From Candidatus Woesearchaeota archaeon B3_Woes (GTDB lineage Archaea > Nanobdellota > Nanobdellia > Woesearchaeales > B3-WOES): a DNA stretch of 64,000 nt. Positions 48,957 through 59,345 of this stretch are shown piece by piece; position 1 is the stretch's first letter, and each line of letters starts with the position of its first letter. The stretch is taken from contig NJBG01000001.1 in NCBI GenBank assembly GCA_005222965.1, positions 613,533 to 677,532 of the forward strand. Direction: 5' to 3'. The translations under genes were made by a program, and so were the position numbers. The notes under the pieces were generated by a model. It saw only the letters and a program-made list of their open reading frames with translations, ran no database searches and was not told the origin of the DNA.

Positions 48957-50905
48957 AAAAAGCTCAAATAACACCATTTATCATAATAGGAGCATTAATC
49001 CTATTATCATCTTCTCTATTCATATACTATAGAAATTTCATAGTAGTAGAGCCGGAAATCCTTCCAGAAGATGTTGTACCAATAAAAACCTACATTGAAG
49101 CCTGTCTAAAAGACACAGGAAAAGAAGCAGCAATAAAAGCAGGAATGCAGGGAGGATACATAACTCTACCAAACCAAGTAACTCTAAACAGAGCATATGT
49201 AGAACTAACACCAGGGAGCTTCATCAAAATACCCTATTGGTCCTACAATGGAATAAGCTTTATTCCTTCTATCGATGTAATGCAAAACCAACTTTCAGAT
49301 TATATTAAAGACAATATAAAAAAATGCGTAAACCTAGAAGTCTTTGAAAGAGATTACAATTTAGAAGAAGAAGATGAAATTGAAGTTGAAACAATAATAG
49401 CAGAAAAGAATCTAGACATAAAGATGGTCTACAATATAATTGTAAAAAATAAAGCAACAGACGAACAAACAAGAATTTCACAATTCCACACAATAGTTAA
49501 TGTAAGACTCAAAAAAACATACGAATTAGCAAAGCAAATACTGGAAGCTGAGAACTCTCAGACATATTTTGAAGACATGACAATTGATTGGATTGCTATG
49601 AACAAAGATATTCCACTAAACGGCTTGGAATTCACATGCAAAGCCAATAAATGGAGAGTAAGGGATGTAAGAAATGAATTACAGGATATGATATATTATA
49701 ATGTACCTAAGGTAAGAATAAGAAATACAGATTATACAGGATTCTTAGAAGATGAAGAAGTCTATGAAAATTTACAAAAATACACAATGGAAGACATCTA
49801 TCAAGGAGGAAGACCAAGACAAAAAGCACCAGAAGATGCTTATGATTATTCACACTACTTACTTGATGTAAGAACAAGACCAACAGATCTAAGAGCAGGA
49901 TTCTTATACAGTCCAACTTGGGGAATGGACATGACAGTCAGACCAAGCGAAGGAGGCATTATGAGGTCAACAAAACAAAGCGCATCTGAACAATTTTTAA
50001 GTTTCTTATGCATAAACACACACCATTTTACATACGATGTAACATATCCAATTGAAGTTATGGTAAGAGATGATAAATCATTCAATAACCAAGGTTATGT
50101 CTTTAGATTCGCTTTCCCTGTTATGATAAATCATAATGAGCCAGACAAAGCAGGCTTCATAAATCCATTATATGTTATGGCAGGAGGAGACTTTATTGGA
50201 GAGTGTGAAGACCTAACAGGACCAACTTATGATATTAGAGCATTAGGATTAGATGAGTATGGGATAAGTAATATGGAATTAAAAGATGTCAACATAAGCT
50301 ACAACTGCTTTAGATTTACATGCAATCTTGGAACAACAAAAGCAGACCAAGGAGCATATAGACTAAGAACACAACTACCAAGCTCTTGTGCAAATGGTTT
50401 TATTAAAGCAGAAAAACCAGGTTACTTAGAAGATCAACAACAAGTTTTAGATTCTACAGATATTGATGTAGATCTAAGAAAACTAAAAACATTCAGATTT
50501 GAAGTTGTAAAAAACGATTATAATTATGGAAACATAGGAGATGATGAAATAATAGAAAAACCATACTCAACAATCATTGAACTTCAAAGTTATGATGATC
50601 CAGACCTAGTTTTCTACAGAAAATATCCACTAGAAAACAACCCATCAACAATAGATCTAATAGAGCAAAACAGCAAATACAAAGTAGACATAATGCTGTT
50701 TGATGAAGAAGATAGAATATTTATTGGTGGATATAAAGGAAACTGGAGTCTAGATTATAGAGACATAGCAGATAACAAAAGAATTGTTTTCCATGTCATA
50801 AACTACTTACCTAAGCCGCTAAACAAAGAACAAGAATCAGAAATGATAAAGTTTTTAGAAGAAGATAACACATATAAACAAACACTAAAACCAGAACTAG
50901 AATGA
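48953..50905 (+). CDS. Large pilin-leader surface protein (650 aa)
   Basis: The N-terminus MKKAQITPFIIIGALILLSS resembles an archaeal class III pilin-like leader (K-K-A-Q followed by a hydrophobic helix). It suggests processing by a prepilin peptidase and surface exposure. The rest is a large extracellular protein rich in D, E, Y and N with several cysteines (IEACLKDTG, KKCVNLEV, LEFTCKANKW, CINTHHFTYD, CFRFTCNLGT, SSCANGFI) that could form disulfides. The end has a beta-rich GGYKGNWSLDYRD domain. It is coupled to the HTH gene upstream and the FN3 gene downstream by 4-nt overlaps. Function unknown; adhesion or host contact is inferred. Confidence 0.78.
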   Translation: MKKAQITPFIIIGALILLSSSLFIYYRNFIVVEPEILPEDVVPIKTYIEACLKDTGKEAAIKAGMQGGYITLPNQVTLNRAYVELTPGSFIKIPYWSYNGISFIPSIDVMQNQLSDYIKDNIKKCVNLEVFERDYNLEEEDEIEVETIIAEKNLDIKMVYNIIVKNKATDEQTRISQFHTIVNVRLKKTYELAKQILEAENSQTYFEDMTIDWIAMNKDIPLNGLEFTCKANKWRVRDVRNELQDMIYYNVPKVRIRNTDYTGFLEDEEVYENLQKYTMEDIYQGGRPRQKAPEDAYDYSHYLLDVRTRPTDLRAGFLYSPTWGMDMTVRPSEGGIMRSTKQSASEQFLSFLCINTHHFTYDVTYPIEVMVRDDKSFNNQGYVFRFAFPVMINHNEPDKAGFINPLYVMAGGDFIGECEDLTGPTYDIRALGLDEYGISNMELKDVNISYNCFRFTCNLGTTKADQGAYRLRTQLPSSCANGFIKAEKPGYLEDQQQVLDSTDIDVDLRKLKTFRFEVVKNDYNYGNIGDDEIIEKPYSTIIELQSYDDPDLVFYRKYPLENNPSTIDLIEQNSKYKVDIMLFDEEDRIFIGGYKGNWSLDYRDIADNKRIVFHVINYLPKPLNKEQESEMIKFLEEDNTYKQTLKPELE

Positions 50906-53900
50906 AAAAAGAGGTATCACAACTAGCAGCATTGTTTTGTATAGAACTAATACTGTTCTTGCCATTTTATGTTGCAGATGTTTACGCAGATAAACCAGTC
51001 TTAAGCAATATCCAAGCCTCAACAACACACAATTCATTAAATGTAACATGGCAGACAGATGTTCTTTCTAACTCAATAGTTGATTATGGAAGAGACAGCT
51101 ATATTGAATTAACAAAACAAAGCCAACAGACAACAACAAACCATTCAATAATAATATCTCCTTTACGAACAAATCAAGATTATTATTATAGAATTGAATC
51201 CTGTACAGGAGATGGTTGTGACGCTTCTACAGTCACTAAAATCAAAACACAACCAGCACCAGCACCAGAAAAAATACAAGATATAACAAGCAAAGATATA
51301 ACACCAAGAAGCATAGAAATAACATGGCAGCAATCACTATCTCCATATTTCCAAAGCTACTTGATATATAGAAATGGAGAATTTGTAACAAATATATCAT
51401 CTAAAACACAAGTAACATATTTAGATACAGGATTAGATGGTTCAACAAGATATATGTATGAAGTTAGTGCTATAAATAAAGATTTTGTTGAAGGAGAATT
51501 ATCAGATAAATTATACGGAACAACACTAACTCCAGACACAACACCGCCCACAATACAAAACGTATCAATATCCTCAATTTCACTAGATTCAGTCACAATA
51601 GAATTTATAACAAATGAAGATGCAAACTCAACAATAGTTTATGGAATTGCAAGCTTTGATCAAATAAAATCATCCCAAGATCACACTCAAACACATTCAG
51701 TAACACTAACTAACCTGCAAAACGACACAACATACCAATACAAAATAATTGCATGTGATTTAGATGGAAACTGTGCTGAAAAATCAGATAATGATGCTTT
51801 TACCCCAACTGAAATTATAGAATTAAACATAGAATTAAATGTTCCTACTATATCTAACAAAGCAGTCATTCCTGTTTCTGGAACAGTAACACCTCATACA
51901 AAAGTAAGATTCTTTGCAAATAACATCTACAAAGGTTTAATAGGAATGGTAAGAAACCAGGATGGCGAAATTCAGTTTGATGTACCTGGTTTTTCATCTG
52001 GAAACAATACATTAAAAGTTATTATTGAAGATTCTATTGGCAATACAAAAGAACAAACATACAATATATATGTAGACCTAGCACCACCTATATTAGATAT
52101 ACCAGATCTACCAATTCAAACATCAAACCCAACTCTAATCATAGAAGGCTCTTCAAGCGAATTAGTCGATATTGATATCTACATCTCATTATCACAAGCA
52201 AAAGACACAACACCTCCTGGAAAAATATCAAACCTCCATGTTGACGAAGCAAAAGAAAACAGCATTTTACTAGCATGGACAGATGTAGAAGATGAAGACT
52301 TTAATGAATATATTATCTACAGAGATGATATACCAATCGGAACAACAGTCACATCCCCTTATCTGGATGATTACTTGGTTAGTTCTGGTAAAACATATTC
52401 ATATTCAATTGTTGCTGTTGATACAAGCTGTAATATTGGACAAAAAGTATACATAAACCAAAAAACAATAGAAGGTGGTCTTGTATACGATGAAGATGTT
52501 GAACCAGAAAACATAGAATGTATGACAGGAGAGCAATCACCAGCATACTCTCTTCAGCAACAATATCCTGGTTTTAGAGAAGAAATAACATTAAGGCAGG
52601 GTATAAATGAAATAGTTATTGAAGCAATCGATAGAGCAGGAAATTCTATTCAAAAGATTCATAGAATCTACCACGATTCAGAACCACCTGAAATTCTTGA
52701 TACAAATATTGACAGCATAACTCCAAGTTATGTAAGAGATATTACAATAACAGGAACAGTAAGTGAAGAAACATATGTCTGTATTTATGTTAATAGCGAA
52801 ATTGATGTTAAAACATATAGGGAAGAAGAGGTAGATGAAAGTGCTGAGGATATTTTTGGAGAATCTAAATACTGTGCAAGCACAGAAAATGGAACTTTTT
52901 CTATCGATATAGAATTAAGAAGAGATCCTGATTATGCTTATGACATAGAATCTCCAACATATCAGACACGATCAATGCTGATAAGAACAGGCACAGCATG
53001 GAGAAACAACATAAAGATAGTTGCAACAGATAAAGTTGGATTAAGAAATGATCCAGGACAAGGAGATGAAATATTATACTCTTTATGCGGTGGTGGAGGA
53101 GATTGGGGAATAATTGTAGATGATGTCATGCCAGCTGAAATAACACCAAGACATCTTTTAGAAGGAATGGCTCAAATAAGCTTTAGTGTTGACTTGATAT
53201 GGAGAGGTTCAGGACCAAAACCAGCAATAGCAGATATTGACATAAGAGAAGGATATCCTATGGATATGAGTGCAGATCTTGAAAAAACATTTGACGACTG
53301 GGTTTCGCAGATATATGATGATGCATGGTCTGATGAATTTGATAAAGGATATGTTTTAATTGATCTTAAAGCACAAGACCCAGATCCTAGCGATGAAATG
53401 ACAACATATGAAAAAGAGAAAAATTTATCTCAGCATAATCAAGGACAATGCTTCAATGTTCCTTTTACTGATACAAGTTACTTAGAAAAAGCAGGTTGTG
53501 TAAGAATCCCTCTGACTTTTATGATAGATTATGAACAAAAAAGAAAAGTAAGAATTAGAGATGAATTTAGAGAAAGACAAGAAACACACACACAAAAAGA
53601 ATGTATGGATGTAGAAGTCTTAATACAGCCAAGAATTCCTCCTGATATGATTCCAAATGCTTTTTTAGAAAGTTCAGTTGATTTCCTTAATGCAACAATC
53701 GAAGGTATTGATGCTGTTTTAGGTCCAGTTGAAACAGCACTTAAACTAACCACTTTAGGTTGTTTTGGTATGTGGGCAGGGTTCTATGTTAAAAAGGCCT
53801 CAGAAGGATTTGCTTGTTTAGGAGATGTTAATGTTAAAGACTGTCAATGTACTATTAAAGAAGGTGGATTAACTTGCACTGATGATGTAGATAAAGGAGG

Positions 53901-56676
53901 AGAAGGAAAATGTAATACATGTTTAACTTCAAAAATAAGTACTAAAACATTTGAACAATATATGCACTGGACATGTGATAGAGTATTATGCCCAGCAGTT
54001 CCAAGCTATGAAACTTATATAAAACAAAATAAGGATAATCCTAACTCAAATTGCGAAGGTGTTCCACAAGCAGATTATAAAAAGGATCTACCTGGAGAAG
54101 ATAAAAGATGTAAAAACGCACCAAAAGGGTTAGTTGGTAAAGATGGAAAACCAATTCAATCAGACTCATTATGTTGTGACAATGAATATATGCAGGAATG
54201 GGATGCTGGTGCTATAATGATGAATGAATTAAAAGAATCTGAAAGACTTGTAAATTCAACAAAAGACACATCATTCAGTGAAGCATGGAGGGGTATATCT
54301 GATTTTAAACTTTGCAAACCAGGCGAAAACGAACAAAGACAGATAAATTTTGGTAATGATGGATGGTATATCCTTGAACCCAATCCAAAATACGATTCTA
54401 AGAAAGATGTAGATCAACAAACAGACTTTAAAACACTTGTTTGGGAAGGAATACCTAAACAGGAACGTAGAGTCTCTTTGACAGATAGTCGTGTTTTAAG
54501 TGATAACCTATCTTTAACTAAAGGAATAAGTTTAACTGATGTTCAAAACACAAATAGCATCATAAGGTTTGAAAGATGTAATAAATATAATGTTGATGAA
54601 AGTTATAAATACAAACAAGCTTATTGGCCATCTTTTGAAACAGAAGTTTCATTAGAATCATTAACATCTTTCGTACCTGTCCAAACATTAGAAGGGTTTG
54701 AAAAAGAAAATTTACCACAAAACTATAAAATAAGTGGAACTTCAAAAACTATTACAAGTAATGGTGAAGAAATAAAAGTTCAAAAAATTCAAGATTCAAG
54801 TGGACAAAAGCATTGGTACAAAGAAGATACTTTTAATTATATTGAACCATCAACAATAAAAGAAGAAGATAGGATTCCTATTAAAACACCAAGAACATCT
54901 ACTAAGTCTAAAAAGATTTTCGTACCAGAACAAATAGTTAGAGAAGCTTGCTCAGGATTTTCAGATGAATATATAATTAATCCACCAGATAGTATTTTCA
55001 GAAGTGTACAAAGTGTATGCTTATCTGGAACATATTCTTATCTAAAGATGTACAAGAAAATACTCGGATTAATAAACAATTGTTTCCAGACAATACTAAT
55101 TACAGGAGATGGTTCTAGTGGGGTCTGTCAAGCCACACTAAGTTATTATGTTTGCGACTTTGTCTATGGTTTATTTTCATGCTTTAAAGGATACTCTGGA
55201 TTTGGAACAGAGAGAGGAAGCGGCAACCTAGGATTCTTCAAAGGCATTGTAGGAAGTGGTGCAGAAGTTCAACAAACCATCCAAAACCGTTATGGAGATA
55301 CTAATCTGTTTAATGTTATGTTTGTTGACAAAAAAATCCTACATTCAGCATGTATGGGTTTCTTTGGAGCAGACACAGACATTGACATTATGTCAATGGC
55401 AGAACAGGCAATTGAAATGCCTGTCAAAAGCACAGTAGCGCTTATGCCAGCTAACAGAAGATTTGTTGGTTACAACCCAATAGATGGCATCACAAATCAT
55501 GTCTATCATCTCGGATTAATGATAGTTTCAGGATCAGATGATATGAGATATGAAGTTGATTTAGTATGCTCAACAGACAACTCATGTGACTCAAGATATT
55601 TTGAAAATGGAAGATGTGATTGTGCATATAGTGGTGAAGAAATCACAAAAGATGTTACAAACGCTTTCGGCGGAAACGGAAGACTAGATCAATCAGAAAT
55701 CCTTAATGAAGAAGCATATGTTTCAGTAAGTTATGATATGTATGATTCAAAAGTAAGGTATGACAAAGCAAGAGTTACATACGATTATTTAAATAATAAA
55801 GGACAAATTCAACAAGAAACAGTCGAAAGAGAATTAAGCCAGATTGGTGGAGAACCATTTGCACACTGTTCATTCGATATCCTAACTGGAACATACAGAT
55901 GTAGTGTATTTGAAGAACCAACAACAGCCTGTATTAAAGATAGTCCGGACTTAAAGGTAAATAGTAGAATAATTAAAGAAGGAGAAGAACTACAGTATGA
56001 TGCAGATAAAGAACTTAAGTTTTCATTTGAAGCAAAGAAAGAAAGCAAATCAGGAAGAGAAGATTCAAGAAACTTCTTTGCAGTCTTAGAAATAAAAGAT
56101 GGAGATAATGTCATATTTACTGCTGAACAAATAATTGATGATACAACATCAAAAACCTACACTTTTAGACAAATTGAAATAAAAGATAGTTGGTTTAGTG
56201 GAGAAAGTTCTTATAATTGTTTTATCGAGCCTAAAGACGTCCAAAGTATTGGCATTGATGTATTAGATTGTGATACTGATGGGAGAATATCATGTAGAGA
56301 GGATAATGGACAATATATATTTACAATTGAAGAAGGAACTTATGAAGGTTCTTTTGCTCAAAGCAACCCACCCGTATCATATGATTGTATATTTAGTCAA
56401 GAAGGCAAACAAAATTGTGAAAGTTTTTATCTTGAGGTTAAAAATTTAGCTAACATCAAGTGTAATAATCCTATCCATGTTGATAGAAGAATTTCAACAA
56501 GCACTACATCAACAGCAACATTAAAAGAACTATATTATACTTTAACAATCTACAGACCTCAAACAGAAAACGAAAGAGCAAAATCAAAAACAGTTGCTAA
56601 ATGTGATGGTGTAAAACAAATAGAAGAAGGCAGCTTTAAAATCAATAACACAAAAATAGGAGCACAAGACGAATAA
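50902..56676 (+). CDS. Giant secreted fibronectin-type III surface protein (1,924 aa)
   Basis: The protein has a signal peptide (LAALFCIELILFLPFYVADV, then AYADK-like processing region) and several FN3-like domains in the first 540 residues (LSNIQASTTHNSLNVTWQTD, GLDGSTRYMYEVSAINKD, ISNLHVDEAKENSILLAW). An Ig-like domain (PISNKAVIPVSGTVTPHTK read as VPTISNKAVIPVSGTV) lies between. The middle (about 1000-1110) is cysteine-rich, with about 20 Cys (CQCTIKEGGLTC, GKCNTCLTSK). It continues to beta-rich repeats at the C-terminus and has no clear C-terminal anchor. It is a probable cell-surface adhesin or S-layer-associated protein, coupled (4 nt) to the pilin-leader gene. Confidence 0.88.
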   Translation: MKKEVSQLAALFCIELILFLPFYVADVYADKPVLSNIQASTTHNSLNVTWQTDVLSNSIVDYGRDSYIELTKQSQQTTTNHSIIISPLRTNQDYYYRIESCTGDGCDASTVTKIKTQPAPAPEKIQDITSKDITPRSIEITWQQSLSPYFQSYLIYRNGEFVTNISSKTQVTYLDTGLDGSTRYMYEVSAINKDFVEGELSDKLYGTTLTPDTTPPTIQNVSISSISLDSVTIEFITNEDANSTIVYGIASFDQIKSSQDHTQTHSVTLTNLQNDTTYQYKIIACDLDGNCAEKSDNDAFTPTEIIELNIELNVPTISNKAVIPVSGTVTPHTKVRFFANNIYKGLIGMVRNQDGEIQFDVPGFSSGNNTLKVIIEDSIGNTKEQTYNIYVDLAPPILDIPDLPIQTSNPTLIIEGSSSELVDIDIYISLSQAKDTTPPGKISNLHVDEAKENSILLAWTDVEDEDFNEYIIYRDDIPIGTTVTSPYLDDYLVSSGKTYSYSIVAVDTSCNIGQKVYINQKTIEGGLVYDEDVEPENIECMTGEQSPAYSLQQQYPGFREEITLRQGINEIVIEAIDRAGNSIQKIHRIYHDSEPPEILDTNIDSITPSYVRDITITGTVSEETYVCIYVNSEIDVKTYREEEVDESAEDIFGESKYCASTENGTFSIDIELRRDPDYAYDIESPTYQTRSMLIRTGTAWRNNIKIVATDKVGLRNDPGQGDEILYSLCGGGGDWGIIVDDVMPAEITPRHLLEGMAQISFSVDLIWRGSGPKPAIADIDIREGYPMDMSADLEKTFDDWVSQIYDDAWSDEFDKGYVLIDLKAQDPDPSDEMTTYEKEKNLSQHNQGQCFNVPFTDTSYLEKAGCVRIPLTFMIDYEQKRKVRIRDEFRERQETHTQKECMDVEVLIQPRIPPDMIPNAFLESSVDFLNATIEGIDAVLGPVETALKLTTLGCFGMWAGFYVKKASEGFACLGDVNVKDCQCTIKEGGLTCTDDVDKGGEGKCNTCLTSKISTKTFEQYMHWTCDRVLCPAVPSYETYIKQNKDNPNSNCEGVPQADYKKDLPGEDKRCKNAPKGLVGKDGKPIQSDSLCCDNEYMQEWDAGAIMMNELKESERLVNSTKDTSFSEAWRGISDFKLCKPGENEQRQINFGNDGWYILEPNPKYDSKKDVDQQTDFKTLVWEGIPKQERRVSLTDSRVLSDNLSLTKGISLTDVQNTNSIIRFERCNKYNVDESYKYKQAYWPSFETEVSLESLTSFVPVQTLEGFEKENLPQNYKISGTSKTITSNGEEIKVQKIQDSSGQKHWYKEDTFNYIEPSTIKEEDRIPIKTPRTSTKSKKIFVPEQIVREACSGFSDEYIINPPDSIFRSVQSVCLSGTYSYLKMYKKILGLINNCFQTILITGDGSSGVCQATLSYYVCDFVYGLFSCFKGYSGFGTERGSGNLGFFKGIVGSGAEVQQTIQNRYGDTNLFNVMFVDKKILHSACMGFFGADTDIDIMSMAEQAIEMPVKSTVALMPANRRFVGYNPIDGITNHVYHLGLMIVSGSDDMRYEVDLVCSTDNSCDSRYFENGRCDCAYSGEEITKDVTNAFGGNGRLDQSEILNEEAYVSVSYDMYDSKVRYDKARVTYDYLNNKGQIQQETVERELSQIGGEPFAHCSFDILTGTYRCSVFEEPTTACIKDSPDLKVNSRIIKEGEELQYDADKELKFSFEAKKESKSGREDSRNFFAVLEIKDGDNVIFTAEQIIDDTTSKTYTFRQIEIKDSWFSGESSYNCFIEPKDVQSIGIDVLDCDTDGRISCREDNGQYIFTIEEGTYEGSFAQSNPPVSYDCIFSQEGKQNCESFYLEVKNLANIKCNNPIHVDRRISTSTTSTATLKELYYTLTIYRPQTENERAKSKTVAKCDGVKQIEEGSFKINNTKIGAQDE

Positions 56677-56815
56677 AACATAGTTAAGAAGAATGATATT
56701 ATGGGTTAAACAAGAAATTTCATTCCCTCCAAAAATGATTGTAAGAGGAAATTATATATTCTTTGCTTTTGGTAATGATGGGATGAAACAATTGTAAATT
56801 GGCTATCTTAAAAAA

Positions 56816-57610
56816 ATGAACCAAACAAAACTCCAAACAAACAACCTAAAACAATCATTTGAACTACTTACAAAATCTCCTTTTTACTTGGCCATTCCAA
56901 TCCTACTAGATTTAATATTCTTATTTTTAGTAGGATTTATTGGAAGCATCTTCACGACAAAAGCAATTCCATACCTGCAAAACCTTGCAACAATCCAATC
57001 AACACCAGCAGCAGATACTTCTGCTATGATTGCACAACAAACTCAACTAGCATCAGCTCTAACTCATATAGTCTTAATTTTACTGCAGATCGTTTTAGTT
57101 GTTTTTATCCTATGGACAATCTTCCAGGGAATAAATTGGTTTTTGGCAACTAAATGTGTTAAAAAGAAAGTAAACATAAAAAAATATTCTCTAAATTTCC
57201 TAACACTAAATATAATATGGATAATATTAATAGCTATTCTTGCAAAATTCTTTTTTGAAATAACTCTAAAAAACCTATTAACATCAACTCCAATTGTTAG
57301 TCAATCTTTAGTAAACGCAATTGGAATTATAATATCAATAATCCTATTGTATTTCTTATTCATAGGCTACTCAATCTCCTATAAATACAAATTAAAGGAG
57401 TTCCTAAAAAATATATTCAAAATAGGGATTAAAGATTTCAAAATAATAATAGCGTATTTAATAATAGTTGTCTCATTTTGGATAGCTAAGTTTATAGTTC
57501 AGTTATTCTCACTAAGTTTTGCATCAACAATAATAGCAGGAATAATCATTCTAATGCCTTTGATAACTTTTTATAGAATATATCTTATAAAAACAATAGA
57601 AAAAAATTAA
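56816..57610 (+). CDS. Polytopic membrane protein of unknown function
   Basis: This 264-residue protein has six predicted transmembrane helices (LAIPILLDLIFLFLVGFIGS, IVLILLQIVLVVFILWTIF, LNIIWIILIAILAKFFF, IGIIISIILLYFLFIGYS, IIAYLIIVVSFWIAKFIV, TIIAGIIILMPLITFY). The first 24 residues are polar. No family motif is recognised. It follows the FN3 gene by 139 nt; the two may share a transcript. The stop overlaps the next convergent gene by 4 nt. Confidence 0.75.
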   Translation: MNQTKLQTNNLKQSFELLTKSPFYLAIPILLDLIFLFLVGFIGSIFTTKAIPYLQNLATIQSTPAADTSAMIAQQTQLASALTHIVLILLQIVLVVFILWTIFQGINWFLATKCVKKKVNIKKYSLNFLTLNIIWIILIAILAKFFFEITLKNLLTSTPIVSQSLVNAIGIIISIILLYFLFIGYSISYKYKLKEFLKNIFKIGIKDFKIIIAYLIIVVSFWIAKFIVQLFSLSFASTIIAGIIILMPLITFYRIYLIKTIEKN

Positions 57611-58275
57611 TCAGCTTTCTTATACTTCTTCTTTGCTTCTTTTTTCTTCAAATGTACTGGTTCAGGTAATCCTTGTGCTTGGTAAAAATTCTTTATGCTT
57701 TTATGTGTTAATGCATCTCCTCCTGATTTATAAGCACCATGTAAATATAATATATCTTCTACTCTCATCTTACTAGCATCAACAATATCTTCAATATCCA
57801 TATGCTTAACAAAATCTGCAGCATCTTCATCTTTTAAATGTGCTCCTGCTGATGTATTAAGCTGTTTTGCAACCTCTTTTACCAATTCATCTCTCATACC
57901 CTCGTGACTCTTAACTGTATAATTCTTACCATATGTTTGTAAATTTTTTTCAAGTTGTGTTTTAGTAACACCAGAATAAGCCTTTAATAATTGATCAACT
58001 TGCATTCTATCTTCAGGATTAATATTCATACCAAAATATTCATTAGCTCTCTGGATATAATGACCAACCATCTGATCAACAAACTTCTTTTGTATATCAC
58101 CTTTTTCTAAACGATCATAATGTACAATCCCTTTTTCATCTCTTAATACAGCATCTGCAGCAATAGTATAAGCCTCAGTATGAGATAAGGTAGTTGTATC
58201 AAGAATTTCTTTTGCTTTTTTCTTTAAAGCTTCATACTTTTTAACAGATTTAGGAGTATTATCATCTTTAGGCAT
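57607..58275 (-). CDS. Conserved hypothetical protein, paralog of 58341-58949
   Basis: This is a 222-residue soluble helical protein. The segment ALKKKAKEILDTTTLSHTEA followed by YTIAADAVLRDEKGIVHYD matches ESAKIKVDTQELAVREAFIA and ANSIRGTDGSVDYS in the next gene, and LLKAYSGVTKTQLEKNLQTY matches its LWKMYCGFDAASFYNFVK. So the two are tandem paralogs with unknown function. A lysine-rich C-terminus (HLKKKEAKKKYKKAD) suggests nucleic-acid or membrane-surface contact. It is transcribed after the paralog. Confidence 0.72.
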   Translation of the reverse strand: MPKDDNTPKSVKKYEALKKKAKEILDTTTLSHTEAYTIAADAVLRDEKGIVHYDRLEKGDIQKKFVDQMVGHYIQRANEYFGMNINPEDRMQVDQLLKAYSGVTKTQLEKNLQTYGKNYTVKSHEGMRDELVKEVAKQLNTSAGAHLKDEDAADFVKHMDIEDIVDASKMRVEDILYLHGAYKSGGDALTHKSIKNFYQAQGLPEPVHLKKKEAKKKYKKAD

Positions 58276-58340
58276 TTATATCACTTACAAGAGGAAAAAC
58301 TACTATTCAATATAAATGTTTTGTTTTTAAAAAAGAAAAT

Positions 58341-58949
58341 TTACTTAGCTAATTTAGCATAAGGTTGATTTTCAACGAATTGAGGAGTTACTACTCCTTT
58401 ATCTCCTAAATATTCCTCTAATAATTTAGACATATCTAAAACATTTGTTAGCATGTTCACATCAATAAGTTCAATAGCAGGAAGATTTACTGGATCTTCT
58501 TTTAAATAATTCACAATATTCTGTCCATCATATTCAGTTAAACCATTCATTATTGCACTATTCATTAAACTTTGTTTAATAGGTTTAAATTGCTCATCAA
58601 CTACCTTTTCAAAAATTTTTAATTCCAAATCGCTTCCTGTCTGCTTCACAAAATTATAGAAACTTGCTGCATCAAATCCACAATACATTTTCCAAAGTTG
58701 ATCCTGTTTTATCACATCAGTTGTTGTAGCACCATAATCTCTATTGATTGCAGTATTTATCGATTTACCAAAAGCATCTTCAAAAGCATCTCTATTAACC
58801 TCTTCTTCTAATATAGAATAATCAACAGAACCATCTGTCCCTCTAATTGAATTTGCAGCAGCAATAAAAGCTTCTCTTACAGCTAACTCTTGCGTATCTA
58901 CCTTTATTTTTGCACTTTCCCTTAATTCTAAATATTCTTCAACTGGCAT
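58341..58949 (-). CDS. Conserved hypothetical protein, paralog of 57607-58275
   Basis: This is a 202-residue soluble helical protein sharing the pattern described for the downstream gene, with its start at 58949 (MPVEEYLELRESAKIKV). No enzyme motif, signal peptide or membrane helix is visible. A TATA-like cluster (TATTATATAGTAATAAATAA, about 58977-58998) lies upstream and probably serves as the promoter. The 65-nt gap before the paralog suggests one transcript. Confidence 0.7.
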   Translation of the reverse strand: MPVEEYLELRESAKIKVDTQELAVREAFIAAANSIRGTDGSVDYSILEEEVNRDAFEDAFGKSINTAINRDYGATTTDVIKQDQLWKMYCGFDAASFYNFVKQTGSDLELKIFEKVVDEQFKPIKQSLMNSAIMNGLTEYDGQNIVNYLKEDPVNLPAIELIDVNMLTNVLDMSKLLEEYLGDKGVVTPQFVENQPYAKLAK

Positions 58950-59083
58950 AATATTACCTACTATAAACTATGTTACTATTATATAGTAATAAATAATATA
59001 TAAACCTTTCGGTTTCTAAGAATATACCCAAATAACCTCTTGAAACGATAGCTTTTTAAATACCCCAAATTTCCACTCATATC

Positions 59084-59341
59084 ATGAAAGGAACAATTGT
59101 TAATTTCAGACTAAGCAGACATGTACAAAAAAACAATCACATGATTATTAATGTAGAAGGCGTTTCTTCAAGAGAAAAAGCAGAGCCTTTAGTTGGAAAA
59201 GAAGTCATATGGAAAAGTCCTGCTGACAAGGAAATCAAAGGAAAAGTAGCAAGCCCCCACGGCAACAAAGGAAATATCAGAGTAATATTTGAAAGAGGAA
59301 TGCCAGGACAAAGCCTAGCTACTAAAGTAGAAATAAAGTAG
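59084..59341 (+). CDS. rpl35ae: Ribosomal protein L35Ae
   Basis: This is an archaeal/eukaryotic-type large-subunit protein of 85 aa. The start MKGTIVNFRLSRHVQKNNHM and the signature VGKEVIWKSPADKEIKGKVA with ASPHGNKGNIRVIFERGMPG identify it. A TATA-like TTTTTAAATA at about 59053 lies about 26 bp upstream, suggesting a leaderless message. It is convergent with the next small gene (4 nt apart). Confidence 0.93.
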   Translation: MKGTIVNFRLSRHVQKNNHMIINVEGVSSREKAEPLVGKEVIWKSPADKEIKGKVASPHGNKGNIRVIFERGMPGQSLATKVEIK

Positions 59342-59345
59342 AATT

